From contig JAFWTK010000101.1 in assembly GCA_017518935.1 (NCBI GenBank), forward strand, positions 1 through 36,978: 36,978 nucleotides of DNA. The letters are read 5' to 3'. The DNA comes from Prevotella sp. GTDB lineage: Bacteria; Bacteroidota; Bacteroidia; Bacteroidales; Bacteroidaceae. This document shows, piece after piece, positions 1 through 7,978 of the stretch. The notes under the pieces are model-generated. The model saw nothing but the letters and a program-made list of their open reading frames with translations, was not told the origin of the DNA and made no database searches. Each line of letters begins with the position of its first letter. The first letter of the stretch is position 1. The position numbers were made by a program, and so were the translations under genes.

Positions 1-1835
1 CGGACGGTACTGCCATCGCAGATCTCACTTGGTTTAATGGCTGCAAATATGCCAAGCAGAACTACAAGATCGGTACGGAGTATCTGGTCTTTGGCAAACC
101 TACTGTCTTCAACAACCGCATTAACTTCACCCATCCGGATCTCGATGACGCTGCAAAGGTAGATCTCTCGTCGATGGGGTTACAGCCCTACTACAACACG
201 ACAGAGAAGATGAAGAAGAGCGGACTGAACTCACGAGCCATCGAACGACTGACAAAAATACTCATTGAGAAATTGCCGCCCCTACCAGAGACACTCCCGG
301 ACTTCATCATCGCCGAGCGACACCTAATGGGGCGCGACGAGGCCTTCCGCATCGTACACTATCCTCAGAACGCCAAAGACCTGGAACGGGCGCGTGTCAG
401 ACTGAAATTCGAAGAACTCTTCTACATTCAACTTAATATATTAAGGTACGCGAGTGACCAGCGACGGAAATACAGGGGCTATGTATTCTCCGTAGTCGGC
501 CATGCATTCAACACCTTTTACAGCAACTACCTGCCTTTCCCGTTGACAGAAGCCCAGAAACGCGTCATCAGAGAAATCAGAAAAGACATGGGCTCCGGCA
601 GACAGATGAATCGTCTTTTGCAGGGTGATGTTGGCTCTGGCAAAACACTCGTGGCACTGATGTCTATGCTCATCGCCATCGACAACGGCTATCAAGCCTG
701 TATCATGGCCCCTACTGAGATCCTGGCAGAACAGCATCTGCAGACCATCATGGAATTCCTTAAAGGGATGGACTTGCGGGTAGCACTGTTGACTGGCATC
801 GTGAAAGGAAAACGTAGGCAAGAAGTGCTCGACGGACTGATGGACGGTACTATTCACATATTAGTGGGCACCCATGCCGTCATTGAAGATCCTGTGCAGT
901 TTGCCAGACTGGGGTTTGTAGTTGTCGACGAACAGCACCGTTTCGGGGTGGCCCAGCGCGCCAAACTATGGAGCAAGAGTGCGAATCCGCCACACGTCTT
1001 GGTGATGACGGCAACGCCCATCCCCCGTACGTTGGCGATGACACTCTATGGCGACCTTGACGTCAGCATCATCGATGAGTTGCCACCTGGTCGTAAACCC
1101 GTGAGAACCACTCACGTCTTCGATGCCCGTATGACATCGCTCTACGACGGTATCCGTCAGCAAATCAACGAAGGACGACAGGCGTATATCGTCTTTCCCC
1201 TGATTGAGGAGAGTGAGAAGAGTGACTTGAAAAACCTCGAAGATGGCTTTGAGGTATTGAAACAGGTGTTTCCTGAGTTCAGGCTCAGTAAGGTGCACGG
1301 ACGGATGAAGCCTAAGGACAAAGAAGAGGAGATGCAGCGCTTTGTGAATGGAGAGACGCAGATTCTTGTTGCCACCACGGTGATTGAGGTGGGCGTCAAT
1401 GTTCCCAATGCCTCCGTGATGGTCATACTCGAAGCCCAGCGCTTCGGACTCTCCCAGTTGCACCAACTCAGAGGACGCGTTGGACGGGGTGCAGACCAGA
1501 GTTTCTGTATCCTCGTGACACCCTATAAACTCAGCGAGGACACCCGTAAACGTATTGACATCATGTGCGACACTAATGACGGTTTCCGTATCGCCGAAGC
1601 CGACCTGAAACTGCGTGGTCCAGGCGATTTGGAGGGAACCCAGCAGAGTGGTATGGCTTTCGATTTGAAGATAGCAGATATTGCCCGTGACGGACAGTTG
1701 GTGCAAATGGCCCGCGACACGGCCCAACCTATCATCGAGGAGGATCCTGAATGCAATTCGGATAAGTATGCAATCCTGTGGAGAAGGCTCCGCGAACTGC
1801 GTAAGACCAACATCAATTGGGGGGTGATTTCATAA
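1..1835 (+). CDS. recG: ATP-dependent DNA helicase RecG (5' end outside window)
   Basis: RecG is a superfamily 2 helicase that remodels stalled replication forks and branch-migrates Holliday junctions. The open frame runs from the window edge, so the start and roughly the first 80-90 residues are missing (inferred from a usual length near 700 residues; about 611 are visible). The first visible residues (DLTWFNG, then VFGKP) fit the end of the OB-fold wedge domain. The helicase core follows with Walker A GDVGSGKT, Walker B-like DEQHRFGV, motif III TATPIPRTLA and motif VI QLRGRVGRG. The late stretch LRGPGDLEGTQQSG is the characteristic RecG/TRG-type segment. The stop is TAA at 1833-1835. The next gene has its own promoter, so recG probably ends its transcription unit here, although I see no convincing terminator hairpin. 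Confidence 0.96.
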   Translation, partial: DGTAIADLTWFNGCKYAKQNYKIGTEYLVFGKPTVFNNRINFTHPDLDDAAKVDLSSMGLQPYYNTTEKMKKSGLNSRAIERLTKILIEKLPPLPETLPDFIIAERHLMGRDEAFRIVHYPQNAKDLERARVRLKFEELFYIQLNILRYASDQRRKYRGYVFSVVGHAFNTFYSNYLPFPLTEAQKRVIREIRKDMGSGRQMNRLLQGDVGSGKTLVALMSMLIAIDNGYQACIMAPTEILAEQHLQTIMEFLKGMDLRVALLTGIVKGKRRQEVLDGLMDGTIHILVGTHAVIEDPVQFARLGFVVVDEQHRFGVAQRAKLWSKSANPPHVLVMTATPIPRTLAMTLYGDLDVSIIDELPPGRKPVRTTHVFDARMTSLYDGIRQQINEGRQAYIVFPLIEESEKSDLKNLEDGFEVLKQVFPEFRLSKVHGRMKPKDKEEEMQRFVNGETQILVATTVIEVGVNVPNASVMVILEAQRFGLSQLHQLRGRVGRGADQSFCILVTPYKLSEDTRKRIDIMCDTNDGFRIAEADLKLRGPGDLEGTQQSGMAFDLKIADIARDGQLVQMARDTAQPIIEEDPECNSDKYAILWRRLRELRKTNINWGVIS

Positions 1836-1931
1836 CATATTGGAGATGCTTACTTTACAATCGAGTGTTAAAACAACCCTAAACTTTGTTAACGTACACA
1901 TCTTTTTGGTTCGTTTTTGAAAACTTTTCAT

Positions 1932-1939
1932 TACCTTTG
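1932..1939 (+). promoter_or_regulatory. Bacteroidota -7 promoter element for the M23 peptidase gene
   Basis: TACCTTTG matches the Bacteroidota -7 consensus TAnnTTTG. The best upstream TTTG (1905-1908) is 23 bp away, slightly longer than the usual 19-21, so the -33 half is uncertain. A transcript starting near 1946 would leave only about 11 bases before the ATG at 1957 but about 35 before the ATG at 1981, which favours the latter as start. Confidence 0.6.
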
Positions 1940-1980
1940 CACAGTATTTCCGCATAATGCGGACAAACCCTAACAAAAGA

Positions 1981-2949
1981 ATGATGTTTAAAACCATAAA
2001 AATTACACTTATAACAGCCGTGATGTCGCTATCAGCCACCTCTTTGCAGGCGCAGGATCTGTTGGCACGTCAGGCTCCTGTAGACAAGAAAATGAAACAG
2101 GTTGACTCAGTTGCGCTCAACCAGTTGATATATCAGGAGATGCTCGACAATCCCGCATCCGACCTGTATGACGAGTTCGACAATATTTCAACCCACTATC
2201 GTGCCAATACCCCGCTGCCCGATGAGGCCACCATCGACCTGCGCGGTTTCTGTATGCCGACACCCAGTCGCGTGATCACCTCGAACTTCGGGGCCCGCTG
2301 GGGACGTCAGCACAAGGGACTTGACATCAAGGTCTATATCGGCGACACCATCCGTGCAGCATTCAGCGGAAAGGTACGTGTCGTGAAGAACGAAGGTGCT
2401 CGTAAAGGTTATGGTAAGTATATTGTAATCCGCCACTATAATGGATTAGAGACCTATTACGGACATCTGTCGAAGTGGCTCGTAGAAGAAAATCAGGAAG
2501 TGCGCGCCGGCGATCCCATCGCACTTGGTGGAAATACTGGACGCAGCACTGGTTCACACCTGCATTTCGAGACACGCCTCTGTGGCGTGGCTCTCAACCC
2601 TGCCCTGATGTTCGACTTCCGTAATCAGGATGTCACAGGTGATTTCTGGACTTTCAAGCGCAGCAAGTATGCAGCAGAGTCGGCTCAAGCCACCCGCCTG
2701 CGTGGTGCCAATGCCAGCACAAGTGCCGCAGGGCGTCTGGAGACTGCCGATGACGATGACACAGAAATGGCCATCGCAGCACCTGAGGTTTCTTTCGCGC
2801 CAGAAGTACACTTCCACAAGGTCAAGAAAGGTGAGACCCTACAAGCCATTGCCAAGAAACGCGGTATGACCATCGACGCTCTTTGTAAACTGAACCACAT
2901 CGGCAAGAATATTCGCCTGATGCCGGGTCAGATTCTGAAATACAACTAA
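1981..2949 (+). CDS. Secreted M23 family metallopeptidase with C-terminal LysM domain
   Basis: This is a predicted peptidoglycan endopeptidase of the LytM/lysostaphin type, exported by an N-terminal signal peptide (MMFKTIKI... cleaved near LQAQ). Counting from 1981 the protein has 322 residues. The M23 zinc ligands are visible as H111 and D115 in HKGLD and H193/H195 in HLHFE. The Gly-rich GNTGRSTGSH precedes the last histidines as in active members. The last ~45 residues (KVKKGETLQAIAKKRG ... MPGQILKY) form a LysM module that should anchor the enzyme to peptidoglycan. An upstream in-frame ATG at 1957 exists, but it lies almost on the predicted transcription start, so 1981 is chosen. The gene stands alone between recG and the mre operon. 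A wall-remodelling role next to shape genes is plausible but inferred. Confidence 0.9.
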   Translation: MMFKTIKITLITAVMSLSATSLQAQDLLARQAPVDKKMKQVDSVALNQLIYQEMLDNPASDLYDEFDNISTHYRANTPLPDEATIDLRGFCMPTPSRVITSNFGARWGRQHKGLDIKVYIGDTIRAAFSGKVRVVKNEGARKGYGKYIVIRHYNGLETYYGHLSKWLVEENQEVRAGDPIALGGNTGRSTGSHLHFETRLCGVALNPALMFDFRNQDVTGDFWTFKRSKYAAESAQATRLRGANASTSAAGRLETADDDDTEMAIAAPEVSFAPEVHFHKVKKGETLQAIAKKRGMTIDALCKLNHIGKNIRLMPGQILKYN

Positions 2950-2985
2950 GATTTGAAGGTCATTAATTGACCTATCTTAACTACA

Positions 2986-3033
2986 TCGCGGATTTATCTA
3001 ATTTTCTGGAGAGAAATGTGATATAATCCGCGA
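2986..3033 (+). terminator. Inverted repeat, possible terminator of the M23 gene
   Basis: TCGCGGATT (2986-2994) is the exact reverse complement of AATCCGCGA (3025-3033), and the T-rich CTTTTTATT follows. Inside the 30-base loop a second small stem can form (TTTCT with AGAAA). The long loop is unusual for an intrinsic terminator. The right arm sits just upstream of the purH -7 element, so it could equally be an operator. Confidence 0.4.
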
Positions 3034-3041
3034 CTTTTTAT

Positions 3042-3049
3042 TATCTTTG
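3042..3049 (+). promoter_or_regulatory. -7 promoter element of the purH-mre operon
   Basis: TATCTTTG fits TAnnTTTG. TGTG at 3017-3020, 21 bp upstream, is a one-mismatch -33 candidate. Transcription should start near 3056, giving a ~33-base A/T-rich leader before the ATG at 3089. No other promoter is visible until rodA ends, so this may serve the whole shape operon. Confidence 0.6.
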
Positions 3050-3088
3050 CACCCTAAATGCATTTATTATAACGTTATAAGAAAAATT

Positions 3089-3682
3089 ATGGCTGACAGT
3101 AAGAAGATTAAGACCGCTTTGGTATCGGTCTTTCACAAGGACGGACTGGACGAATTGCTCAAAAAACTGAATGAGGAAGGCGTCAAGTTCTTGTCAACAG
3201 GTGGAACACAGAAATTTATTGAGTCACTCGGCTATGAGTGCCAGAAGGTGGAGGAAGTGACATCCTATCCTTCCATTTTAGGCGGACGTGTGAAGACACT
3301 CCATCCGAAGGTGTTCGGAGGAATCCTGGGGCGCCGTGACAATGAAGGCGACAAGGAACAGATGAAGCGGTACGAGATTCCCGAAATCGACCTCGTCATC
3401 GTAGACCTGTATCCGTTTGAGCAGACTGTTGCCAGCGGGGCATCAGAAGAGGACATCATCGAAAAGATTGACATTGGCGGTATCTCACTCATTCGCGCAG
3501 GTGCCAAGAACTTCAACGATGTGGTGATCGTACCCAGTAAGGCAGAATACAGCGTGCTGCTTGACATTCTGAACAAGCAGGGTGCCGAGACCACCAAAGA
3601 GCAGCGCCGTATGTTCGCTACCCGTGCCTTTGGTGTCAGCAGCCATTACGACACCGCCATCCACGGTTGGTTCGAAAAATAA
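3089..3682 (+). CDS. purH: Stand-alone IMP cyclohydrolase domain (PurH N-terminal half only)
   Basis: The 197-residue product is the MGS-fold IMP cyclohydrolase domain of PurH, which closes FAICAR to IMP in the last step of purine synthesis. Typical blocks are present: FLSTGGT, GGRVKTLHPKVFGGIL, VDLYPF and IDIGGISLIRAGAKNF. Normal PurH is about 500-530 residues with a C-terminal AICAR formyltransferase domain. Here the frame stops with TAA right after the cyclohydrolase domain (HGWFEK), and the next 36 bases lead directly into mreB with no trace of the second domain. The protein is therefore half length but ends at a domain border and does not look decayed. The ATG at 3089 is chosen over an upstream in-frame ATG at 3047, which overlaps the promoter. 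A separate formyltransferase is expected elsewhere in the genome. Confidence 0.9.
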   Translation: MADSKKIKTALVSVFHKDGLDELLKKLNEEGVKFLSTGGTQKFIESLGYECQKVEEVTSYPSILGGRVKTLHPKVFGGILGRRDNEGDKEQMKRYEIPEIDLVIVDLYPFEQTVASGASEEDIIEKIDIGGISLIRAGAKNFNDVVIVPSKAEYSVLLDILNKQGAETTKEQRRMFATRAFGVSSHYDTAIHGWFEK

Positions 3683-3685
3683 AAT

Positions 3686-3714
3686 GTCAAATTGTAAATC
3701 GTCAAATTGTAAAT
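3686..3714 (+). repeat. Two tandem copies of a 15-bp A/T-rich unit before mreB
   Basis: GTCAAATTGTAAAT occurs at 3686-3699 and again at 3701-3714, separated by one C. It fills nearly the whole gap between the purH stop and the mreB ATG at 3719. Such A-rich leaders replace Shine-Dalgarno sites in this phylum. Whether the duplication matters is unknown. Confidence 0.8.
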
Positions 3715-3718
3715 TAGA

Positions 3719-4741
3719 ATGGGATTTTTTAGTTTCGTCCAGGAGATTGCGATGGACCTGGGCACAGCAAACACCATCATCATCAGCGACGACAAAATCG
3801 TGGTAGACGAGCCGTCAGTCGTGGCCCTTGACCGTCATACCGACAAGATGATTGCCGTAGGTGCAAAGGCAAAGATGATGTATGAAAAAACGCACGACAA
3901 CATCCGTACCATCCGTCCGCTACGCGACGGTGTGATTGCCGACTTCTCTGCTTGCGAGCAGATGATGCGCGGACTGATCAAGATGGTACACACTGGTTCA
4001 CGCCTGTTCTCACCCTCGCTCCGTATGGTGATTGGCGTACCTTCTGGTTCTACTGAGGTGGAACTCCGTGCCGTACGTGACTCTGCTGAGCACGCTGACG
4101 GACGCGATGTCTACCTGATCTTTGAGCCGATGGCTGCCGCCATTGGCATCGGTATCGACGTAGAGGCTCCAGAGGGAAACATGATTGTTGATATCGGCGG
4201 TGGCTCCACTGAGATTGCAGTGATTTCACTGGGCGGTATCGTCAGCAATAACTCCATCCGTACGGCTGGTGACGATCTGACCGCCGATATTCAGGAGTAT
4301 ATGTCACGCCAGCACAATGTAAAAGTCAGTGAGCGCATGGCTGAGCGCATCAAGATCAACGTAGGCTCTGCCTTAACCGACCTGGGCGATGAGGCACCTG
4401 AGGACTTTATCGTGCATGGTCCGAATCGTATCACTGCCCTCCCGATGGAAGTCCCCGTATGCTATCAGGAGATTGCACACTGTCTGGACAAGACGGTTGC
4501 AAAGATTGAGAACGCCGTGCTCTCAGCCCTTGAGAACACCCCGCCAGAGTTGTATGCCGACATTGTGAAGAATGGTATCTACCTCTCAGGAGGAGGTGCA
4601 CTGCTTCGCGGTCTCGACCGTCGTCTGGAAGAGAAGATCAACATTCCGTTCCACGTTCCTGAGGATCCCCTCCACAGCGTGGCCAAGGGTGCAGGTATCG
4701 CCCTGAAAAATGTAAACCGTTTCACTTTCCTGATGAGATAA
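3719..4741 (+). CDS. mreB: Rod shape-determining actin-like protein MreB
   Basis: MreB is a bacterial actin that polymerises under the inner membrane and directs the elongasome. The 340-residue protein has normal family length. The phosphate-1 loop DLGTANT lies near residue 14, phosphate-2 is DIGGGSTEIAVISLGG, and the adenosine motif LSGGGALLRG is near the C terminus. The hydrophobic start MGFFSF fits the membrane-inserting N-terminal segment. It follows purH by 36 bases and precedes mreC by 14 bases, so one transcript is likely. Its partners MreC, MreD, PBP2 and RodA are the next four genes. Confidence 0.97.
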   Translation: MGFFSFVQEIAMDLGTANTIIISDDKIVVDEPSVVALDRHTDKMIAVGAKAKMMYEKTHDNIRTIRPLRDGVIADFSACEQMMRGLIKMVHTGSRLFSPSLRMVIGVPSGSTEVELRAVRDSAEHADGRDVYLIFEPMAAAIGIGIDVEAPEGNMIVDIGGGSTEIAVISLGGIVSNNSIRTAGDDLTADIQEYMSRQHNVKVSERMAERIKINVGSALTDLGDEAPEDFIVHGPNRITALPMEVPVCYQEIAHCLDKTVAKIENAVLSALENTPPELYADIVKNGIYLSGGGALLRGLDRRLEEKINIPFHVPEDPLHSVAKGAGIALKNVNRFTFLMR

Positions 4742-4755
4742 TCAAGCAAGGTTAG

Positions 4756-5622
4756 ATGCACAACCTACTCGATTTCCTGCAGAAATATCATCACTGGTTC
4801 CTCTTCGTGCTTTTAGAGGTAATCAGTGGTGTTATGCTGTTTAGATACAACAGTTATCAGGGAAGTGTATGGTTGTCGTCTGCCAATGTGATGGCAGGCA
4901 AGGTTTACGAAGTGGAGAGCAGTATCACCTCTTTTTTCTCGATGACCAGAGCCAATGAGGAACTCACGCTTCGCAACTTCTATCTGGAAAGACAAGTAGC
5001 ACAGTTGCGAAGGCTCTACACAGACGCCACCAAGGACACAACGGTGGCACAGCGTAATGAACTGCGATTCCTGAGTCAGTTCAAGTTGATCCCCGCAAAG
5101 GTAGTATCTAATACTGTAAACAGACCAGACAACCTGATCACCATCAACAAGGGAAAGGCTGATGGCGTAGAGGTGGATATGGGTGTAGCCTGTGGCAACG
5201 GTATCGTAGGAGTGGTCTATCTTGTGTCCGACCACTATGCTGTGGTCATTCCTGCCTTGAACGCCAAGTCATCACGTATCAGTTGCGCCATCCGCAACCG
5301 CGACTATTTCGGTTATCTGCATTGGACGGGCGGAGACCCCACAATTGCCTATGTGGAAGACATCCCCCGTCACGCTCATTTCAAGAAGGGCGAATGGATT
5401 GTCACCAGCGGCTACTCTTCTATCTTCCCCCCAGGCATTCTGGTGGGAAAGATTGAAAAGGTGTTCAACTCGAACGACGGTCTGTCGTATAAGTTACAGA
5501 CACGTTTGAGTACGGATTTCAGTTGTCTGCGTGATGTGGTCGTCATCAGCGACAAGCATATACCAGAGCGCGTCAAATTGCTGGAAGCCGCTCGCGACTC
5601 TATCAGAATGAAAGGTAATTAG
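4756..5622 (+). CDS. mreC: Rod shape-determining protein MreC
   Basis: MreC is a periplasmic bitopic protein that links MreB to PBP2/RodA. The 288-residue product has an N-terminal membrane helix (about residues 14-31, FLFVLLEVISGVMLF) and then a coiled-coil stretch (about 60-100, rich in E, L and R). A beta domain follows with family-typical segments such as NKGKADGVEVDMGV and GNGIVGVV. It starts at an ATG 14 bases after mreB and ends 5 bases before mreD. No truncation or frameshift is seen. Confidence 0.95.
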   Translation: MHNLLDFLQKYHHWFLFVLLEVISGVMLFRYNSYQGSVWLSSANVMAGKVYEVESSITSFFSMTRANEELTLRNFYLERQVAQLRRLYTDATKDTTVAQRNELRFLSQFKLIPAKVVSNTVNRPDNLITINKGKADGVEVDMGVACGNGIVGVVYLVSDHYAVVIPALNAKSSRISCAIRNRDYFGYLHWTGGDPTIAYVEDIPRHAHFKKGEWIVTSGYSSIFPPGILVGKIEKVFNSNDGLSYKLQTRLSTDFSCLRDVVVISDKHIPERVKLLEAARDSIRMKGN

Positions 5623-5627
5623 ATACT

Positions 5628-6128
5628 ATGTCATTAGATTTGTTAAAACGGTTGGGGCTGTTTCTCGGCCTGTGTATGGCTCAGATACTGATTCTGAATC
5701 ATATACATCTCTTTGGTGTGACCATCCCACTGTTATATGTCTACTTTGTCATTACCTTTCACCGCAACACGCCGAAATGGGCCATCCTACTCTGGAGTTT
5801 TGCCTTAGGTTTGGCCATTGACGTATTCTCAAACACCCCCGGACTGGCGGCAGGCTGTCTGACTCTCATTGCCATCATGCAGCCCTATCTGCTGGAACTG
5901 TTTGTCCCACGGGATTCTATTGATGAACTTGAGGTATCTGTCAAGATTCTGGGATGGGGTAATTTCACCCTCTTCAGTGTGTTATTGATTCTCATCTTCT
6001 GTCTGGCATTCTTTGCCGTAGAGGCCTTTACTTTCTACAACTGGGTACACTGGCTGGTTTGTGCAGCCAGTAGTGCCGTCCCGACCTTGATATTGATTCT
6101 TGCCATTGAAAGTGTTCGTTCGAAGTGA
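5628..6128 (+). CDS. mreD: Rod shape-determining membrane protein MreD
   Basis: This is a small polytopic inner-membrane protein of 166 residues with about five hydrophobic helices and almost no soluble part, as usual for MreD. MreD sequences diverge strongly, so the assignment rests on size, hydrophobicity and position between mreC and mrdA, with stretches such as FAIDVFSNTPG-type residues (AIDVFSNTPGLAAG) that recur in Bacteroidota MreD. The stop codon overlaps the GTG start of mrdA by four bases (GTGA), implying translational coupling. Confidence 0.9.
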   Translation: MSLDLLKRLGLFLGLCMAQILILNHIHLFGVTIPLLYVYFVITFHRNTPKWAILLWSFALGLAIDVFSNTPGLAAGCLTLIAIMQPYLLELFVPRDSIDELEVSVKILGWGNFTLFSVLLILIFCLAFFAVEAFTFYNWVHWLVCAASSAVPTLILILAIESVRSK

Positions 6129-7978
6129 AGGACTATAATCTTGGAAACAGAAAATATGTGATTGGTGGGGTTGCTACATTGATTGTAGTCATCTATATTA
6201 TCCGTCTGTTTACACTTCAAATTACCAGCGACGACTATAAGAAGAGCGCCGACTCGAATGCTTTCCTGAAGAAAGTGGAGTTTCCATCAAGAGGCGTTAT
6301 CTCAGACCGTAACGGCAAATTGCTGGTATATAACCAGCCCTCGTATGACATCATGGTTGTCATGAATGAGGCTAATGGACGACTGGACACATTAGACTTC
6401 TGTCAGGCTCTAAATATCAGCAAGGAGGAATTCGATAAACGCATGGCCACCATTAAGGATCGCAACCGTAATCCAGGCTATTCAAGGTTCACCCAGCAAC
6501 TGTTTATGAGCCAGTTATCTGACAAAGACTTTAGTATTTTCCAAGAAAAGATGTACCGCTTTCCTGGCTTTTACGTGCAGAAACGTAGTGTCCGTCAGTA
6601 CCAATATAATATGGGTGCCCATATATTGGGCGATGTGGCAGAGGTATCCCCTGCCGACATTGAGGAAGACGACTACTACCAGCCTGGCGACTATATTGGG
6701 AAACTCGGTGTAGAACGTTCCTACGAGAAGCAGTTACGTGGTGAAAAGGGTATGCAGATCCTGTTGCGTGATGCCCACGGACGGATTCAGGGCAGATATC
6801 AAAACGGTGTCTTCGACAAGCGTCCTATTCCTGGTAAGAATCTCACACTAAGTATAGATTATGAGTTACAGGCTCTGGGCGAGCGCCTGATGGAAGGCAA
6901 GATTGGAAGTATCGTAGCCATCGAACCATCTACGGGTGAGGTACTCTGTATGGTATCCTCACCTTCCTACGACCCACGACTGATGGTGGGTCGTGAGCGA
7001 AGCAAAAACCATAAGATCCTGAGTCAAGATGTGTGGAAGCCATTGCTGAACCGTAGTATCATGGGACTCTACCCTCCAGGCTCTACCTTCAAGACCTCAC
7101 AAGGACTGACCTTCCTCTCAGAAGGAATCATCACACCATCGACTCCCTACCCCTGTGGTCACGGATTCAACTTCAAAGGTTTGCATGTAGGTTGTCACGG
7201 ACATGCTGCGCCCCTCCCCCTCGTCCCTGCACTGAGTACTTCCTGTAACGGTTTCTTCTGCTGGGGACTCTACCACATGATCAATACCAACATCTCAAAA
7301 TACGGCTCCGTGCAAAACGCCATGAATATTTGGCGCGACTATATGGTCAGCATGGGCTTTGGCTATAAATTAGGTATTGATCTTCCTGGCGAGAAACGAG
7401 GCCTGATTCCCAATGCTCAATTCTACGACAAAGCCTATAAGGGCTCATGGAACGGTTTGACGGTTATCTCCATTGCCATCGGACAGGGTGAGGTGCTGCT
7501 TACCCCGCTCCAGATAGCCAATCTTGGAGCCACCATCGCCAACAGAGGCTATTACTATGTGCCTCATGTGGTCAGGAAAGTGCAGGGCGAGGCACTTGAC
7601 ACCACCTTTACCCGTCGCCACTTCACCAAGGCCAACCGCGAAGCCTACGAATATATCGTGAAGGGTATGCGCTCATCGGCATTGGGTGGAACCTGTAAGG
7701 AATTGTCAAGACATAATTTTGTACCCTGTGGAAAGACTGGTACAGCCCAGAACCGCGGACACGACCACTCTGTGTTTATGGGTTTTGCCCCGATGGACAA
7801 CCCAAAGATTGCCGTTGCCGTCTATGTGGAGAATGGCGGATGGGGAGCCACCTATGGTGTACCTATCGGTGGCCTGATTATGGAACAGTTTATCAACGGG
7901 AAACTCTCGCCCGCATCAGAAGCGAAGGCTCAGGGTATCCAAAACAAGAGAATTGCGTATGGCTCGGCAGACAGATAA
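6125..7978 (+). CDS. mrdA: Penicillin-binding protein 2, elongation transpeptidase
   Basis: PBP2 cross-links new peptidoglycan during side-wall growth with RodA as glycosyltransferase partner. The 617-residue protein starts at a GTG overlapping the mreD stop. It has one N-terminal membrane helix (YVIGGVATLIVVIYIIRLF), a dimerisation/pedestal region beginning near the FPSRGVISDRNG motif, and a transpeptidase domain. The active-site triads are visible: S320xxK323 in PPGSTFKTS, SCN in STSCNGFF, and KTG in CGKTGTAQN. It is of usual length and complete. Its 3' end overlaps rodA by 20 bases, consistent with balanced synthesis of the pair. Confidence 0.96.
   Translation: MKDYNLGNRKYVIGGVATLIVVIYIIRLFTLQITSDDYKKSADSNAFLKKVEFPSRGVISDRNGKLLVYNQPSYDIMVVMNEANGRLDTLDFCQALNISKEEFDKRMATIKDRNRNPGYSRFTQQLFMSQLSDKDFSIFQEKMYRFPGFYVQKRSVRQYQYNMGAHILGDVAEVSPADIEEDDYYQPGDYIGKLGVERSYEKQLRGEKGMQILLRDAHGRIQGRYQNGVFDKRPIPGKNLTLSIDYELQALGERLMEGKIGSIVAIEPSTGEVLCMVSSPSYDPRLMVGRERSKNHKILSQDVWKPLLNRSIMGLYPPGSTFKTSQGLTFLSEGIITPSTPYPCGHGFNFKGLHVGCHGHAAPLPLVPALSTSCNGFFCWGLYHMINTNISKYGSVQNAMNIWRDYMVSMGFGYKLGIDLPGEKRGLIPNAQFYDKAYKGSWNGLTVISIAIGQGEVLLTPLQIANLGATIANRGYYYVPHVVRKVQGEALDTTFTRRHFTKANREAYEYIVKGMRSSALGGTCKELSRHNFVPCGKTGTAQNRGHDHSVFMGFAPMDNPKIAVAVYVENGGWGATYGVPIGGLIMEQFINGKLSPASEAKAQGIQNKRIAYGSADR

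Noticed and set aside
966..1727. A 253-codon minus-strand open frame inside recG
   Set aside because: recG motifs are intact on the plus strand; the antisense product shows no family features.
1866..1900. Possible terminator after recG (GTTAA ... TTAAC pairing)
   Set aside because: Weak A/T stem with mismatches and no convincing T-run.
3680..3718. purH shortened by a frameshift or premature stop
   Set aside because: No sequence of the formyltransferase domain occurs in any frame after the stop; mreB begins 36 bases later.
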